From contig NZ_JAHTMR010000012.1 of assembly GCF_019200975.1 (NCBI RefSeq), forward strand, positions 124,001 to 188,000: DNA of 64,000 nt, in the 5' to 3' direction. This DNA comes from Pseudomonas sp. PD9R. GTDB taxonomy: Bacteria > Pseudomonadota > Gammaproteobacteria > Pseudomonadales > Pseudomonadaceae. This document shows, piece after piece, positions 8,692 through 17,184 of the stretch (its first letter is position 1; each line of letters opens with the position of its first letter). A model generated the notes under the pieces. That model was not told the origin of the DNA and did not search any database. It saw nothing but the letters and a program-made list of their open reading frames with translations. The translations under genes and the position numbers were made by a program.

Positions 8692-9390
8692 CTAAAGACT
8701 GCCCTCACTCAACAACCGATACCCCACCCCCGCTTCGGTCACGATGAACCGTGGCTGGGTCGGGTCGTCCGCCAGCTTCTGCCGCAAGTGTCCCACCACA
8801 ATCCGCAGGTAATGGCTGTCTTCGGTATGGGTCGGGCCCCAAATGTCCTTGAGCAGTTGCTGCTGGGTGATGACCCGTCCCGGATGCCGTGCCAGCTGCG
8901 CCAGCACCGCGTATTCCTTACGGGTCAACGCGACTTCGCTGCCGTCGAGCAAGACTCGGCGATAAGCCAGGTCCACCGTCAGCGGACCGAAAGTCAACGC
9001 CGCTTGCTGAGCCTCACCCACCGGTGCCTGACGCAACAGCGCGCGAATCCGCGCGAGAAACTCCTGAATGCCGAACGGTTTGGTCACGTAGTCGTTGGCA
9101 CCGCCGTCCAGGGCTTCGACTTTCTGCCCTTCGCCAGCGCGCACCGAAAGCACCAGCACCGGCACCGTCGACCACTCGCGAAACTCGCGCAGCACTTGTT
9201 GGCCATCCATGTCCGGCAAGCCGAGGTCGAGCACCAGCAGGTCCGGTTTGTTCAACGCAGCCTGGGCCAGCCCTTCGGTGCCGGTGCCAGCCTCCAGCAC
9301 TTTGTAGCCCTGGGAGACCAGGCTGATGCGCAGGAACTTGCGGATCTGCGGTTCGTCGTCGATGACCAAAATGGTCGCGGTCTGGCTCAT
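8692..9390 (-). CDS. kdpE: KdpE, potassium-responsive response regulator
   Basis: 232 residues of the OmpR/PhoB class. The receiver domain (about 1-120) has the acidic pair D11-D12, the phospho-acceptor D55 in VLDLGLPD, and the lysine of VTKPF. The winged-helix DNA-binding domain (about 130-228) carries LTRKEYAVLAQLARHPG and HYLRIVVGHLRQKL. It is phosphorylated by KdpD and activates kdpFABC when potassium is scarce. It is the last gene of the cluster, 48 bases after kdpD. A matching KdpE-like box lies upstream of kdpF. Confidence 0.96.
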   Translation of the reverse strand: MSQTATILVIDDEPQIRKFLRISLVSQGYKVLEAGTGTEGLAQAALNKPDLLVLDLGLPDMDGQQVLREFREWSTVPVLVLSVRAGEGQKVEALDGGANDYVTKPFGIQEFLARIRALLRQAPVGEAQQAALTFGPLTVDLAYRRVLLDGSEVALTRKEYAVLAQLARHPGRVITQQQLLKDIWGPTHTEDSHYLRIVVGHLRQKLADDPTQPRFIVTEAGVGYRLLSEGSL

Positions 9391-9438
9391 GAATTCACAT
9401 CAACATTGAGAGGTCGCAAAAGAGTAACGCAAGCACGA

Positions 9439-12090
9439 TCAGGCTTCACTTTCGTATCCCGGCTGTTCCTGCAATGGCAAGTGCAGCGTGATGCAAGTGC
9501 CGCGCCCCTCGATACCGTCGGCAACGCTGATCCGCCCACCGTGCGCGCCGACCATCCCCTGACAGATCGCCAGCCCCAGCCCGGTGCCCTGCCCGCCGCG
9601 ATCGCCTCGCGCGGCGGTGTAGAACATGTCGAAAATCTTCGCCCGCTCGGCCTCTGGAATACCCGGCCCTTCGTCGCTTACCGAGAAAAACAGCTCTTCG
9701 TCGTCGGCCCCGGCGCGCAGTTCCAGCCGCCCATGTGACGGCGAGAACCGCGCGGCGTTTTCGAGCACGTTAATCAGCGCCTGTTCGATCAGCGCCGCGT
9801 GGACGTACAGCAGCGGCAACTCCGCCGGCACCTCGACACTCACCTGCAACGGCGCCAGCACGGCACGCAGCCGATTGAGCGAACTGCCGACGATGTCGGC
9901 CGGCGACACCCAGTCCCGCGCCAGTTTCAACGCACCGTGACCGAGGCGGGTCATGTCCAGCAGGTTTTGAATATAGCGGTCGAGCCGTTCGGCTTCATCG
10001 CGGGTGCCTTCGAGCAGTTCGCGGCGATCCTCCAGCGGGATCGCCTCGCCGAGGGCCAACAGGCTATCAATGCTGCCGCGCATGGAAGTCAGTGGCGTGC
10101 GCAAGTCGTGGGACACCGAGGCCAGCAATGCACTGCGCAGTTGTTCGGTTTCGCCGTGCAACCGTGCGGCTTCCAGATCATCGGCCAGTTGTGCACGAGC
10201 GAGTGCCTGGGCCAGCGGCTGACTCAACGCGGTCAACAAGCGCCGACGCTGGCCGCTGAGCGTCTGGCCTTCTTTGGCGCACACCCCGAGCAGCGCCAAC
10301 GGTCCTTCTTCCACTGACAATGGCCACCACCACCAGCGCCCGAAGGGCAACGTACCGGTGCCGGCGCCTGCTGGCTGATCGTGTTGCCAGGCCCAATCGG
10401 CGGCGGCGCGTTCGGCTTCGGTAAACTCCAGCGGGCCACCGGTTTCAATTTTCCAGCCGCTTTGACCGTCGCGATTGAGCAAGCAAATTTGCAGGTCACT
10501 CCAGCCATCGAGGTGCTGGGCCGCCGCGCTGACCACCGCCTGACGGTCAGTCGCGGCGGTGAGTTTGCGCGACAGGTCGAGCAGTTCGGTGGTTTCTTCC
10601 TGGGTATCGCGCAGGGCCTGCAATTGCCGACGTTGACGCGCCGCAAGGTTGCCGGTGAGGGCCGCCATCAACAGGAAAAACAGCAAGGTCAGCACGTCTT
10701 CTTCGCGCTGGATGCTGAAGGAAAAATTCGGCGGGATGAACAGAAAGTCATAGGTCAGAAACGACAGCGCGGCACAGGCCAGTGCCGGGCCGAGGCTGCT
10801 GCGCACCGCCACCAGCAACACGGCGGCGAGGAACACCAGCGAGATGTTAGGCAGCGGCAAGACACTGGCCACTGCCCAGGCCAGGCCGCTGGCAAGTACG
10901 GTGGCGACCAGCGCCAGTGCATAGTCGAACCAGACCAGCGATTGCGCCGAGCGTTGGCGTGGCTGATGCTTTTCCTCGTCACTGTCGAGGACGTTGATTT
11001 CCAAGCCGCGTGCGTCGCGCAGCAAGCGTGACGCCAACCCGCCACCGAACAGGCGTCGGCGCAAACGCTGCCGGGACTGCCCCACCAACACCAGACTGGC
11101 GCGACGTTCGGCGGCATGCTGGATCAGGGTTTTCGCCACCTCGCCAGCGCGCAGCAACACCACTTCGCCCCCCAGGCGTTCGGCCAATTGCTGAGCACTT
11201 TGCAGACGCAAGCGCGACTGTTCGTCACGCACGCTGCCGTTGTCGACATGCACCAGACTCCATGGCAAATGCCGCCGCTGGGCGACACGGCTGGCGTGCC
11301 GTACCAGGCGCTCGGCCTGGGCATCGCCATCGACGCCAACCAACAACCGACCGCGCACCGCCGGGGCCGCCTGACCGAGCTGACGATAACCCTGGGCCAG
11401 ATCGTTATCGACTTGCGCGGCGGCGGTTTGCATCGCCAGTTCGCGCAGGGCGGTGAGGTTGGTTTGGGTGAAGAACGCGTCGATGGCGGCGCGTGCCTGC
11501 TCCGGCACATACACCTTGCCGTCGCGCAAGCGCTCAAGCAGTTCACGGGGCGGCAAGTCGATCAGCAGCAGTTCGTAGGCTTCTTGCAGCACCCAATCCG
11601 GCAGGGTTTCGCGGACCTGCACGCCAGTAATCCCGCGCACTTGGTCATTGAGACTTTCCAGGTGCTGGACGTTGACCGTGGTGAACACGTCGATGCCGGC
11701 GGACAGCAGTTCCTGAATGTCTTGCCAGCGCTTGGCGTGGCGACTGCCGGGGGCATTGCTATGGGCCAGTTCGTCCACCAGCACCAGTTTCGGCTTGGCC
11801 GCCAGCAAGCCGTCGAGGTCCATTTCTTCGAGCATTACGCCACGGTATTCCGAGCGCACCAATGGCTGTTGCGGCAAGCCACCGAGCAAGGCTTCGGTTT
11901 CGGCGCGGCCATGGGTTTCGACTACCCCGGCTATCACCTTTACGCCTTGGCGCAATTGGGTGTGAGCGGCCTGGAGCATGGCGTAGGTCTTGCCGACGCC
12001 GGGCGCGGCGCCGAGAAAAACCTTGAGCCGGCCACGGCCATCGCGGGGCAGGTCTGCTAACAGCGCGTCGGCGCGGCCGGAGTCACTCAT
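9439..12090 (-). CDS. kdpD: KdpD, potassium sensor histidine kinase
   Basis: 883 residues with the full KdpD layout: N-terminal KdpD domain with a Walker A-like GAAPGVGKTYAM (about 27-38) and HAKRWQDI; universal-stress-protein-like domain (about 250-370); four closely spaced membrane helices of the DUF4118 type (about 390-490); GAF-like region (about 510-640); HisKA with the phosphorylated H661 in SVSHDLRTPL; and HATPase with N, G1 (DEGPGIP) and G2 (GTGLGL) boxes. It phosphorylates KdpE in response to low potassium. A REP element separates it from kdpC, so coupling with kdpFABC may be weakened. Confidence 0.96.
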   Translation of the reverse strand: MSDSGRADALLADLPRDGRGRLKVFLGAAPGVGKTYAMLQAAHTQLRQGVKVIAGVVETHGRAETEALLGGLPQQPLVRSEYRGVMLEEMDLDGLLAAKPKLVLVDELAHSNAPGSRHAKRWQDIQELLSAGIDVFTTVNVQHLESLNDQVRGITGVQVRETLPDWVLQEAYELLLIDLPPRELLERLRDGKVYVPEQARAAIDAFFTQTNLTALRELAMQTAAAQVDNDLAQGYRQLGQAAPAVRGRLLVGVDGDAQAERLVRHASRVAQRRHLPWSLVHVDNGSVRDEQSRLRLQSAQQLAERLGGEVVLLRAGEVAKTLIQHAAERRASLVLVGQSRQRLRRRLFGGGLASRLLRDARGLEINVLDSDEEKHQPRQRSAQSLVWFDYALALVATVLASGLAWAVASVLPLPNISLVFLAAVLLVAVRSSLGPALACAALSFLTYDFLFIPPNFSFSIQREEDVLTLLFFLLMAALTGNLAARQRRQLQALRDTQEETTELLDLSRKLTAATDRQAVVSAAAQHLDGWSDLQICLLNRDGQSGWKIETGGPLEFTEAERAAADWAWQHDQPAGAGTGTLPFGRWWWWPLSVEEGPLALLGVCAKEGQTLSGQRRRLLTALSQPLAQALARAQLADDLEAARLHGETEQLRSALLASVSHDLRTPLTSMRGSIDSLLALGEAIPLEDRRELLEGTRDEAERLDRYIQNLLDMTRLGHGALKLARDWVSPADIVGSSLNRLRAVLAPLQVSVEVPAELPLLYVHAALIEQALINVLENAARFSPSHGRLELRAGADDEELFFSVSDEGPGIPEAERAKIFDMFYTAARGDRGGQGTGLGLAICQGMVGAHGGRISVADGIEGRGTCITLHLPLQEQPGYESEA

Positions 12091-12130
12091 TTGTCTTTGC
12101 CTTGATCGACTTTAAATGGGGTGAAGCATT

Positions 12131-12202
12131 AAAAGATCGCAGCCTGCGGCAGCTCCTACCGGGGATCCAGTGTAGGCACTGCGTAGCCTGCGATCTTTTG
12201 AT
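12131..12202. repeat. REP pair inside the kdp operon, kdpC-kdpD gap
   Basis: Type A pair with one good copy (AAAAGATCGCAGCCTGCGGC) and one degraded copy (TGTAGGCACTGCGTAGCCTG). Its outer end abuts the TAA stop of kdpC at 12203. Being inside an operon, it could lower or process the downstream kdpDE transcript. Confidence 0.85.
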
Positions 12203-12748
12203 TTACAGTTTTTCCAGCGCCAGATTCAACTCAAGCACATCCACCACCGGCGGCCCCACCAGCGGCTGTTCAATGTGCGCATCCATCAGGTTCTGAAGCG
12301 TTGCGACCGGTAGATTGCGCGCCGTCGCAACACGCGCCAGTTGATAGGCAATTGCGGCCGGTGGCAAGTGTGGATCGAGGCCGCTGCCGGAGGTGGTCAC
12401 CAGCGCCAACGGCACTGGTCCCTGACCGGGCACCAGCAGTTTGTTGGCGTCGTCGATCACCCGCGTGGCCAGCGCCGGGTTGCTCGGCGACAGGTTGCTC
12501 GCACCGCTCGACACAGTGGCGAATGCACCGGCCGATGGACGCGGATGGAACCAGGCGTCACCGACGAAATCCTGGGCAATAAGCGACGAGCCGCGGACTT
12601 TCCCGGTGGCGTCGTGAACAAGGCTGCCATTGGCCTGATCCGGGAACGCGACCTGGGCGACACCGGTGACGACCAGGGGGTAAGCGACGCCGGTGATCAG
12701 GGTCATCAGGACCAACAGGCTCAAGGCCGGACGTATCATTGTGGACAT
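12203..12748 (-). CDS. kdpC: KdpC, K+-transporting ATPase subunit C
   Basis: 181 residues, the usual KdpC size. A single N-terminal membrane helix (about 8-28) is followed by a periplasmic domain with LIAQDFVGDAWFHPRPSA and VPLALVTTSGSGLDPHLPPAAI, both strong KdpC hallmarks. It bridges KdpA and KdpB and supports ATP-driven potassium import. I chose the ATG at 12748 (MSTMIRPALS) because GAGGAT lies just upstream; a longer in-frame start would add 23 residues that come from a REP element. It is separated from kdpB by another REP pair. Confidence 0.95.
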   Translation of the reverse strand: MSTMIRPALSLLVLMTLITGVAYPLVVTGVAQVAFPDQANGSLVHDATGKVRGSSLIAQDFVGDAWFHPRPSAGAFATVSSGASNLSPSNPALATRVIDDANKLLVPGQGPVPLALVTTSGSGLDPHLPPAAIAYQLARVATARNLPVATLQNLMDAHIEQPLVGPPVVDVLELNLALEKL

Positions 12749-12780
12749 TTCAAAATCCTCGAATTCAGTGAAAAAACCCT

Positions 12781-12878
12781 GTAGGAGCGAGGTTGCTCGC
12801 GATGGTCTTGAAAGCACCGCGCTTTGTCAGAAAGGGCGCGTTATCGTTAACCATCATCGCGAGCAAGCTCGCGCCTAC
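12781..12878. repeat. REPIN inside the kdp operon, kdpB-kdpC gap
   Basis: Type C-like inverted pair (GTAGGAGCGAGGTTGCTCGC + GATGG and its mirrored copy). It lies between kdpC and kdpB in the same operon, so any hairpin would sit in the middle of the kdpFABC message. Confidence 0.88.
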
Positions 12879-12893
12879 AGCGGGGGTGTTCGC

Positions 12894-14951
12894 TTACACC
12901 AAGTGCAACGCCGTCAACAGCATGTCGATGGCCTTGATACCCACGAACGGCACCAGAATCCCGCCCAGCCCGTAGATCAGCAGATTGCGTCGCAGCAACG
13001 CCGCCGCGCTCGCGGCCTGCACGCGCACACCGCGCAGCGCCAGTGGAATCAGTACCACGATGATCAGGGCGTTGAACACGATCGCCGACAGAATCGCGCT
13101 CTGCGGGCTGCTCAGGTGCATGACGTTCAGCACGCCCAGTTGCGGATAGATCGAGGCAAACAGCGCCGGCAGGATCGCGAAGTATTTGGCCACGTCGTTG
13201 GCGATGGAAAAGGTCGTCAGCGCGCCACGGGTGACCAGCAATTCCTTGCCGATCTGCACCACGTCCAGCAACTTGGTCGGGTCGCTGTCGAGATCGACCA
13301 TGTTGGCGGCTTCGCGAGCAGCCTGGGTGCCATCGTTCATCGCCATGCCGACATCGGCCTGGGCCAATGCCGGAGCATCGTTGGCGCCGTCGCCGCACAT
13401 GGCGACCAGGCGACCGTCGTTCTGCTCGTGGCGAATGCGCGCCAGTTTTTTCTCCGGCGTGGCTTCGGCCAGCACGTCGTCCACACCGGCTTCTGCTGCA
13501 ATCGCCGCAGCGGTCAGCGGGTTGTCGCCGGTCACCATGACCGTGCGAATCCCCAGTTTGCGCAGCTCGGCGAAACGCTCGCGGATGCCGGGCTTGACCA
13601 CGTCCTTGAGATGGATCGCACCTAGCAGTTTGCCGTCAGCGCAGACCAGCAACGGCGTGCCGCCGCTCTGAGCGATCTTGTCGATTTCCCGCGACAGGGC
13701 CGGGGCCAGATCGGCGCGTTTCAGGCCGACGAAAGCCAGCAGCGAATCCACCGCACCTTTGCGATACACGCGCCCTTGATAGTCGACACCGGACAGACGG
13801 GTTTCAGCGCTGAATGGCACCGCCGTGAGTGTCTCCTTGGAAGGCTCAGGCTGCGGATGGATGCCACGCAGGTATTCAACGATGGACTTGCCTTCGGCAG
13901 TGTCGTCAGCCAGGGAGGCGAACAGCGCGCCTTCGGCCAGTTCCTTGCTGCTAACACCCGGCGCGGCATAGACCGCAGTGCAACGACGGTTACCGAAGGT
14001 GATGGTGCCGGTCTTGTCCAGCAACAGCACGTGCACGTCACCCGCCGCTTCCACGGCGCGACCGGACTTGGCGATTACGTTCAGACGTACCAGGCGGTCC
14101 ATCCCGGCGATACCGATGGCTGACAGCAAACCGCCAATGGTGGTCGGAATCAACGTGACCAATAACGCCACCAGGAACACCAGCGGCAGGCTGCCGTTGG
14201 CGAAGTGCGCGAAGGGTTGCAGCGTCACGACCACCAGCAGGAAGATCAGGGTCAGGCCGATCAGCAGAATGTCCAGCGCTACTTCGTTGGGGGTTTTCTG
14301 GCGTTTGGCGCCTTCGACCAGGGCGATCATGCGGTCGAGTGTCGACTCACCGGGGTTGACCGTGACCTTCACCAGCAGCCAGTCGGAGACCAGGCGGGTA
14401 TTGCCTGTGACGGCCGAACGGTCGCCGCCGGACTCGCGGATCACCGGTGCGGATTCGCCAGTAATCGCCGCTTCGTTGACCGCTGCGATGCCTTCGATCA
14501 CTTCGCCGTCACCAGGGATCATTTCCCCCGCTTCGACACGCACCACATCGCCCTTGCGCAGGCTGGTGGCCGGCACCACTTGAAAGGCGCCGTTGCTGGT
14601 TTTGCGTCGTGCGCTCAGGCCTTCGCTGCCGGCCTTGAGGCTGTCGGCGCGAGCCTTGCCGCGCCCCTCGGCCAGTGCCTCGGCGAAGTTGGCGAACAGC
14701 ACGGTGAACCACAGCCACAGGGCGATTTGCGCCGCGACGAAGGTCGGCACCGCCGTGTCGGGAATGAAGCAAAGCACGGTGGTCAGGATCGCGGTCAGTT
14801 CGACCACCAGCATTACCGGAGCACGCTGCAATTGGCGTGGGTCGAGCTTGACGAAGGCTTGCACCAGCGCCGGGCGCCACAAGGCCGAGATCGCGGTTTT
14901 CGGTTGCTCCGGCGCTTTGACGGCGACGTTTTTGCTTACAGGCATATTCAT
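12894..14951 (-). CDS. kdpB: KdpB, K+-transporting P-type ATPase catalytic subunit
   Basis: 685 residues. P-type ATPase motifs are all present: TGESAPV (actuator), DKTGTIT with the phosphorylated Asp, the nucleotide-binding region with KGAVDSL, and GDGANDAPALAQADVG (hinge). Hydrophobic helices lie at about 35-85, 220-280 and 590-680. ATP hydrolysis here powers potassium transport through KdpA. It lies ten bases downstream of kdpA on the same strand. The length is standard (about 682 in E. coli). Confidence 0.97.
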   Translation of the reverse strand: MNMPVSKNVAVKAPEQPKTAISALWRPALVQAFVKLDPRQLQRAPVMLVVELTAILTTVLCFIPDTAVPTFVAAQIALWLWFTVLFANFAEALAEGRGKARADSLKAGSEGLSARRKTSNGAFQVVPATSLRKGDVVRVEAGEMIPGDGEVIEGIAAVNEAAITGESAPVIRESGGDRSAVTGNTRLVSDWLLVKVTVNPGESTLDRMIALVEGAKRQKTPNEVALDILLIGLTLIFLLVVVTLQPFAHFANGSLPLVFLVALLVTLIPTTIGGLLSAIGIAGMDRLVRLNVIAKSGRAVEAAGDVHVLLLDKTGTITFGNRRCTAVYAAPGVSSKELAEGALFASLADDTAEGKSIVEYLRGIHPQPEPSKETLTAVPFSAETRLSGVDYQGRVYRKGAVDSLLAFVGLKRADLAPALSREIDKIAQSGGTPLLVCADGKLLGAIHLKDVVKPGIRERFAELRKLGIRTVMVTGDNPLTAAAIAAEAGVDDVLAEATPEKKLARIRHEQNDGRLVAMCGDGANDAPALAQADVGMAMNDGTQAAREAANMVDLDSDPTKLLDVVQIGKELLVTRGALTTFSIANDVAKYFAILPALFASIYPQLGVLNVMHLSSPQSAILSAIVFNALIIVVLIPLALRGVRVQAASAAALLRRNLLIYGLGGILVPFVGIKAIDMLLTALHLV

Positions 14952-14961
14952 GATGGATTCC

Positions 14962-16671
14962 TTAGAAGCCCATGCTCAGGTGTTCAGCAATCGGACCCAG
15001 TGCCAATGTCGGCAGGAAGGTCAAACCACCTACCAACAAAATGGTTACGGTCAGCAAAGTCACGAACAGCGGACCATGGGTCGGGAAACTGTTCTGGCCA
15101 ATCGGTGCGGTTTTCTTCATCGCCAGGCTTCCGGCCAGGGCCAATACCGGGAGGATGTAGCCGAAGCGACCGATCAACATGCCCAGGCCCAGCATCAGGT
15201 TGTGGAAAGGCGTGTTGGCGCCAAAGCCACCGAACGCAGAACCGTTGTTGGCACTGGCCGAGGTGTAGGCGTAGAGCAACTGGCTGAAGCCGTGCGGGCC
15301 GGGGTTACTCACGGCAGCCACCGGGCCCGGCAAGCTTGCGGCGATTGCGCCGAGCACCAGTACGCCGATTGGCATCACCATCAAGGTCACCACCAGCAAT
15401 TGCACTTCTTTGGCTTGCAGTTTCTTGCCGAGATATTCCGGGGTGCGGCCGATCATCAGGCCGGCGAGGAACACCGCGATCAACACGTTGAGTAACATGC
15501 CGTAAAGCCCGGCACCGACGCCGCCGAAGATCACTTCGCCGACCATCATGTTGACCAGCGCCACCATGCCAGTCAGCGGATTGAGGCTGTCGTGCATGCC
15601 GTTGACCGAACCGTTGGACGCCGCCGTGGTGGTCACCGACCACAGCACCGTGGCCGTGGTGCCAAAGCGTGCTTCCTTGCCTTCCAGCGGGGCGGTCTGT
15701 TCGACGGCGACGTTGTTCAGGGTCGGGTTCGGCTGGTACTCAGCCCACAGCGAAGTCGCGCCGCCGATCAGGAATAGCGCGAACATGCAGGCCACAATCG
15801 CGCGGCTCTGACGCAGGTCTTTCACGTAATGGCCGAAGGTGAACACCAGCGCCACCGGGATCAGGATGATCGAGGCCAGCTCGAACAGGTTGGTCCACGC
15901 CGTCGGGTTCTCGAACGGATGCGCCGAGTTGACGCCGAAGAAGCCACCGCCGTTGGTGCCCAGTTGCTTGATCGCAATCTGGCTGGCTGCCGGGCCGAGC
16001 GGGATTACCTGGTCGACGCCTTGCATCGTCACCGCATTGACATACTGCGCGAAGGTTTGCGGTACGCCCTGCCAGACCAGGTACAGCGCCAGCAGCAAGC
16101 ACAGCGGCAGCAGGCCATAGAGGGTGGCGCGGGTCATGTCGACCCAGAAGTTGCCGAGGCCAGGGGTCGACTTGCGACCAATACCACGACGCCCTATACC
16201 TCGACAGAGTGCAACCAGTACAGCAAGGCCAGTGGCGGCGCTGACGAAGTTCTGCACAGTGAGGCCGACCATCTGGCTCAGGTAGCTCAGCGAGGCTTCG
16301 CCGCTGTAGGCCTGCCAGTTGGTATTGGTCACGAAACTGATGGCGGTGTTGAGTGCCAGCGTCCATTCCTGGCCCGGCAGGTTCTGCGGGTTGAGCGGCA
16401 AGTGGTCCTGGAACAACAGGATCGCGAACAACAGCAAGAAGCCCGCGAGGTTGAAGGCAAGCAGAGCCAGCGCGTACTTCTGCCAGCTCTGTTCGGCCTG
16501 GGGATCAACCCCGGCCAACCGATAGCATCCACGTTCGACCGGGCCGAGGATCGGTGTCAGCCAGGTGCGCTGTCCTTCCATTACCTTGTAGTAGAAGCGC
16601 CCGAGAAACGGCGCCGGGACCAATACCAACGCGAAAAACGCGAGGATCAGCCAATAGTCATAACTGTGCAT
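14962..16671 (-). CDS. kdpA: KdpA, K+-transporting ATPase subunit A
   Basis: 569 residues of a ten-helix membrane protein related to potassium channels. The selectivity-filter-like loop TNGGGFFGVNSAHPFENPT is visible in the middle. The start MHSYDYWLILAF at 16671 gives the expected length; the open frame continues upstream 64 codons through kdpF and promoter sequence, which I reject. It is the potassium-binding pore subunit of KdpFABC. It begins nine bases after the kdpF stop codon. Confidence 0.96.
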   Translation of the reverse strand: MHSYDYWLILAFFALVLVPAPFLGRFYYKVMEGQRTWLTPILGPVERGCYRLAGVDPQAEQSWQKYALALLAFNLAGFLLLFAILLFQDHLPLNPQNLPGQEWTLALNTAISFVTNTNWQAYSGEASLSYLSQMVGLTVQNFVSAATGLAVLVALCRGIGRRGIGRKSTPGLGNFWVDMTRATLYGLLPLCLLLALYLVWQGVPQTFAQYVNAVTMQGVDQVIPLGPAASQIAIKQLGTNGGGFFGVNSAHPFENPTAWTNLFELASIILIPVALVFTFGHYVKDLRQSRAIVACMFALFLIGGATSLWAEYQPNPTLNNVAVEQTAPLEGKEARFGTTATVLWSVTTTAASNGSVNGMHDSLNPLTGMVALVNMMVGEVIFGGVGAGLYGMLLNVLIAVFLAGLMIGRTPEYLGKKLQAKEVQLLVVTLMVMPIGVLVLGAIAASLPGPVAAVSNPGPHGFSQLLYAYTSASANNGSAFGGFGANTPFHNLMLGLGMLIGRFGYILPVLALAGSLAMKKTAPIGQNSFPTHGPLFVTLLTVTILLVGGLTFLPTLALGPIAEHLSMGF

Positions 16672-16679
16672 AGCCGCTC

Positions 16680-16769
16680 CTAGTTCCGGTCCGCGCGCAA
16701 CAGCGCAACCAACAGATAAATGAACAGCCCCACTGCCAACAGCAGTGACACCCCGTCCAGAACGCTCAT
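16680..16769 (-). CDS. kdpF: KdpF, small stabilising subunit of the Kdp ATPase
   Basis: A 29-residue frame, MSVLDGVSLLLAVGLFIYLL followed by VALLRADRN. It is a single membrane helix with a basic C-terminal end, exactly the KdpF pattern (29 residues in E. coli). GGAGAA lies six bases before its ATG, and it is the first gene of kdpFABC. KdpF binds between KdpA and KdpB and stabilises the complex. Confidence 0.9.
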   Translation of the reverse strand: MSVLDGVSLLLAVGLFIYLLVALLRADRN

Positions 16770-16851
16770 GGAAGTTCTCCGTGTAACGGCGTATTGCCGC
16801 GTGTGGAGTCATTGTCGACAGGGAGGCTGTAAAGGAACGAGACCGACGGTG

Positions 16852-16877
16852 CGCACGGGGCATAAAGAAAGCGTAAA
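16852..16877 (-). promoter_or_regulatory. KdpE-binding-like box upstream of kdpF
   Basis: Read on the minus strand, this is a T-rich stretch followed by CCCCG (TTTACGCTTTCTTTATG then CCCCG). It resembles the E. coli kdpFABC KdpE site as I remember it: about 19 of 26 positions agree by eye. It lies 83 bases upstream of the kdpF ATG, leaving room for a promoter between. No -35/-10 pair could be fixed with confidence. Confidence 0.6.
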
Positions 16878-16930
16878 GAGTGGGTTTATGCGGGCGTTAC
16901 AGCGGGATTTTGTGGCGTGTGGGTGGGCCT

Positions 16931-17014
16931 CATCGAGAGCAGGCTCGCACTCACTGGGGATAAGGATTATTTGAGGGAATGCGTTCTCATGTGGGAGCGA
17001 GCCTGCTCGCGATG
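16931..17014. repeat. REPIN (type C REP pair)
   Basis: Inverted copies of GTGGGAGCGAGCCTGCTCGC + GATG; the left copy is shortened (CATCGAGAGCAGGCTCGCAC). It separates the kdp promoter from the permease promoter. Confidence 0.88.
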
Positions 17015-17124
17015 ACGGCATATCAGACAACGCTGCACTCAACTGGCGCGCCAGATGGTCGACATCCAGCAGCGAACATCCCCGAAACGACAGCTTTTCA
17101 CGCTTTACGACGCGCATTCGCACA

Positions 17125-17141
17125 CTGGCACGCCCGCTGCA
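17125..17141 (+). promoter_or_regulatory. Sigma54 (RpoN) promoter for the ethanolamine permease gene
   Basis: CTGGCACGCCCGCTGCA has the -24 GG and -12 GC elements with exactly ten bases between them and departs from the YTGGCACGRNNNTTGCW consensus at only two positions. Transcription would begin about 30 bases before the ATG at 17185. Ethanolamine uptake genes in P. aeruginosa are known to need RpoN and the enhancer-binding protein EatR, which fits. Confidence 0.7.
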
Positions 17142-17184
17142 AACGCCCTCCCCCGAGCTTTCCAATCGTTCAGGGAGCAAGCGC

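Larger units (their letters stand above)
16770..17184. other. Divergent regulatory region between kdpF and the ethanolamine permease gene
   Basis: No gene is seen in these 415 bases. In order, they hold the kdpF leader, a KdpE-like box, a REPIN, a perfect 12-base palindrome CTGGCGCGCCAG (17043-17054) and a sigma54-type promoter facing the permease gene. Confidence 0.7.

Noticed and set aside
14962..16863. Longer KdpA start adding 64 residues
   Set aside because: The extension runs through kdpF and promoter sequence in another frame and lacks a ribosome site; the start at 16671 gives the known family N-terminus and length.
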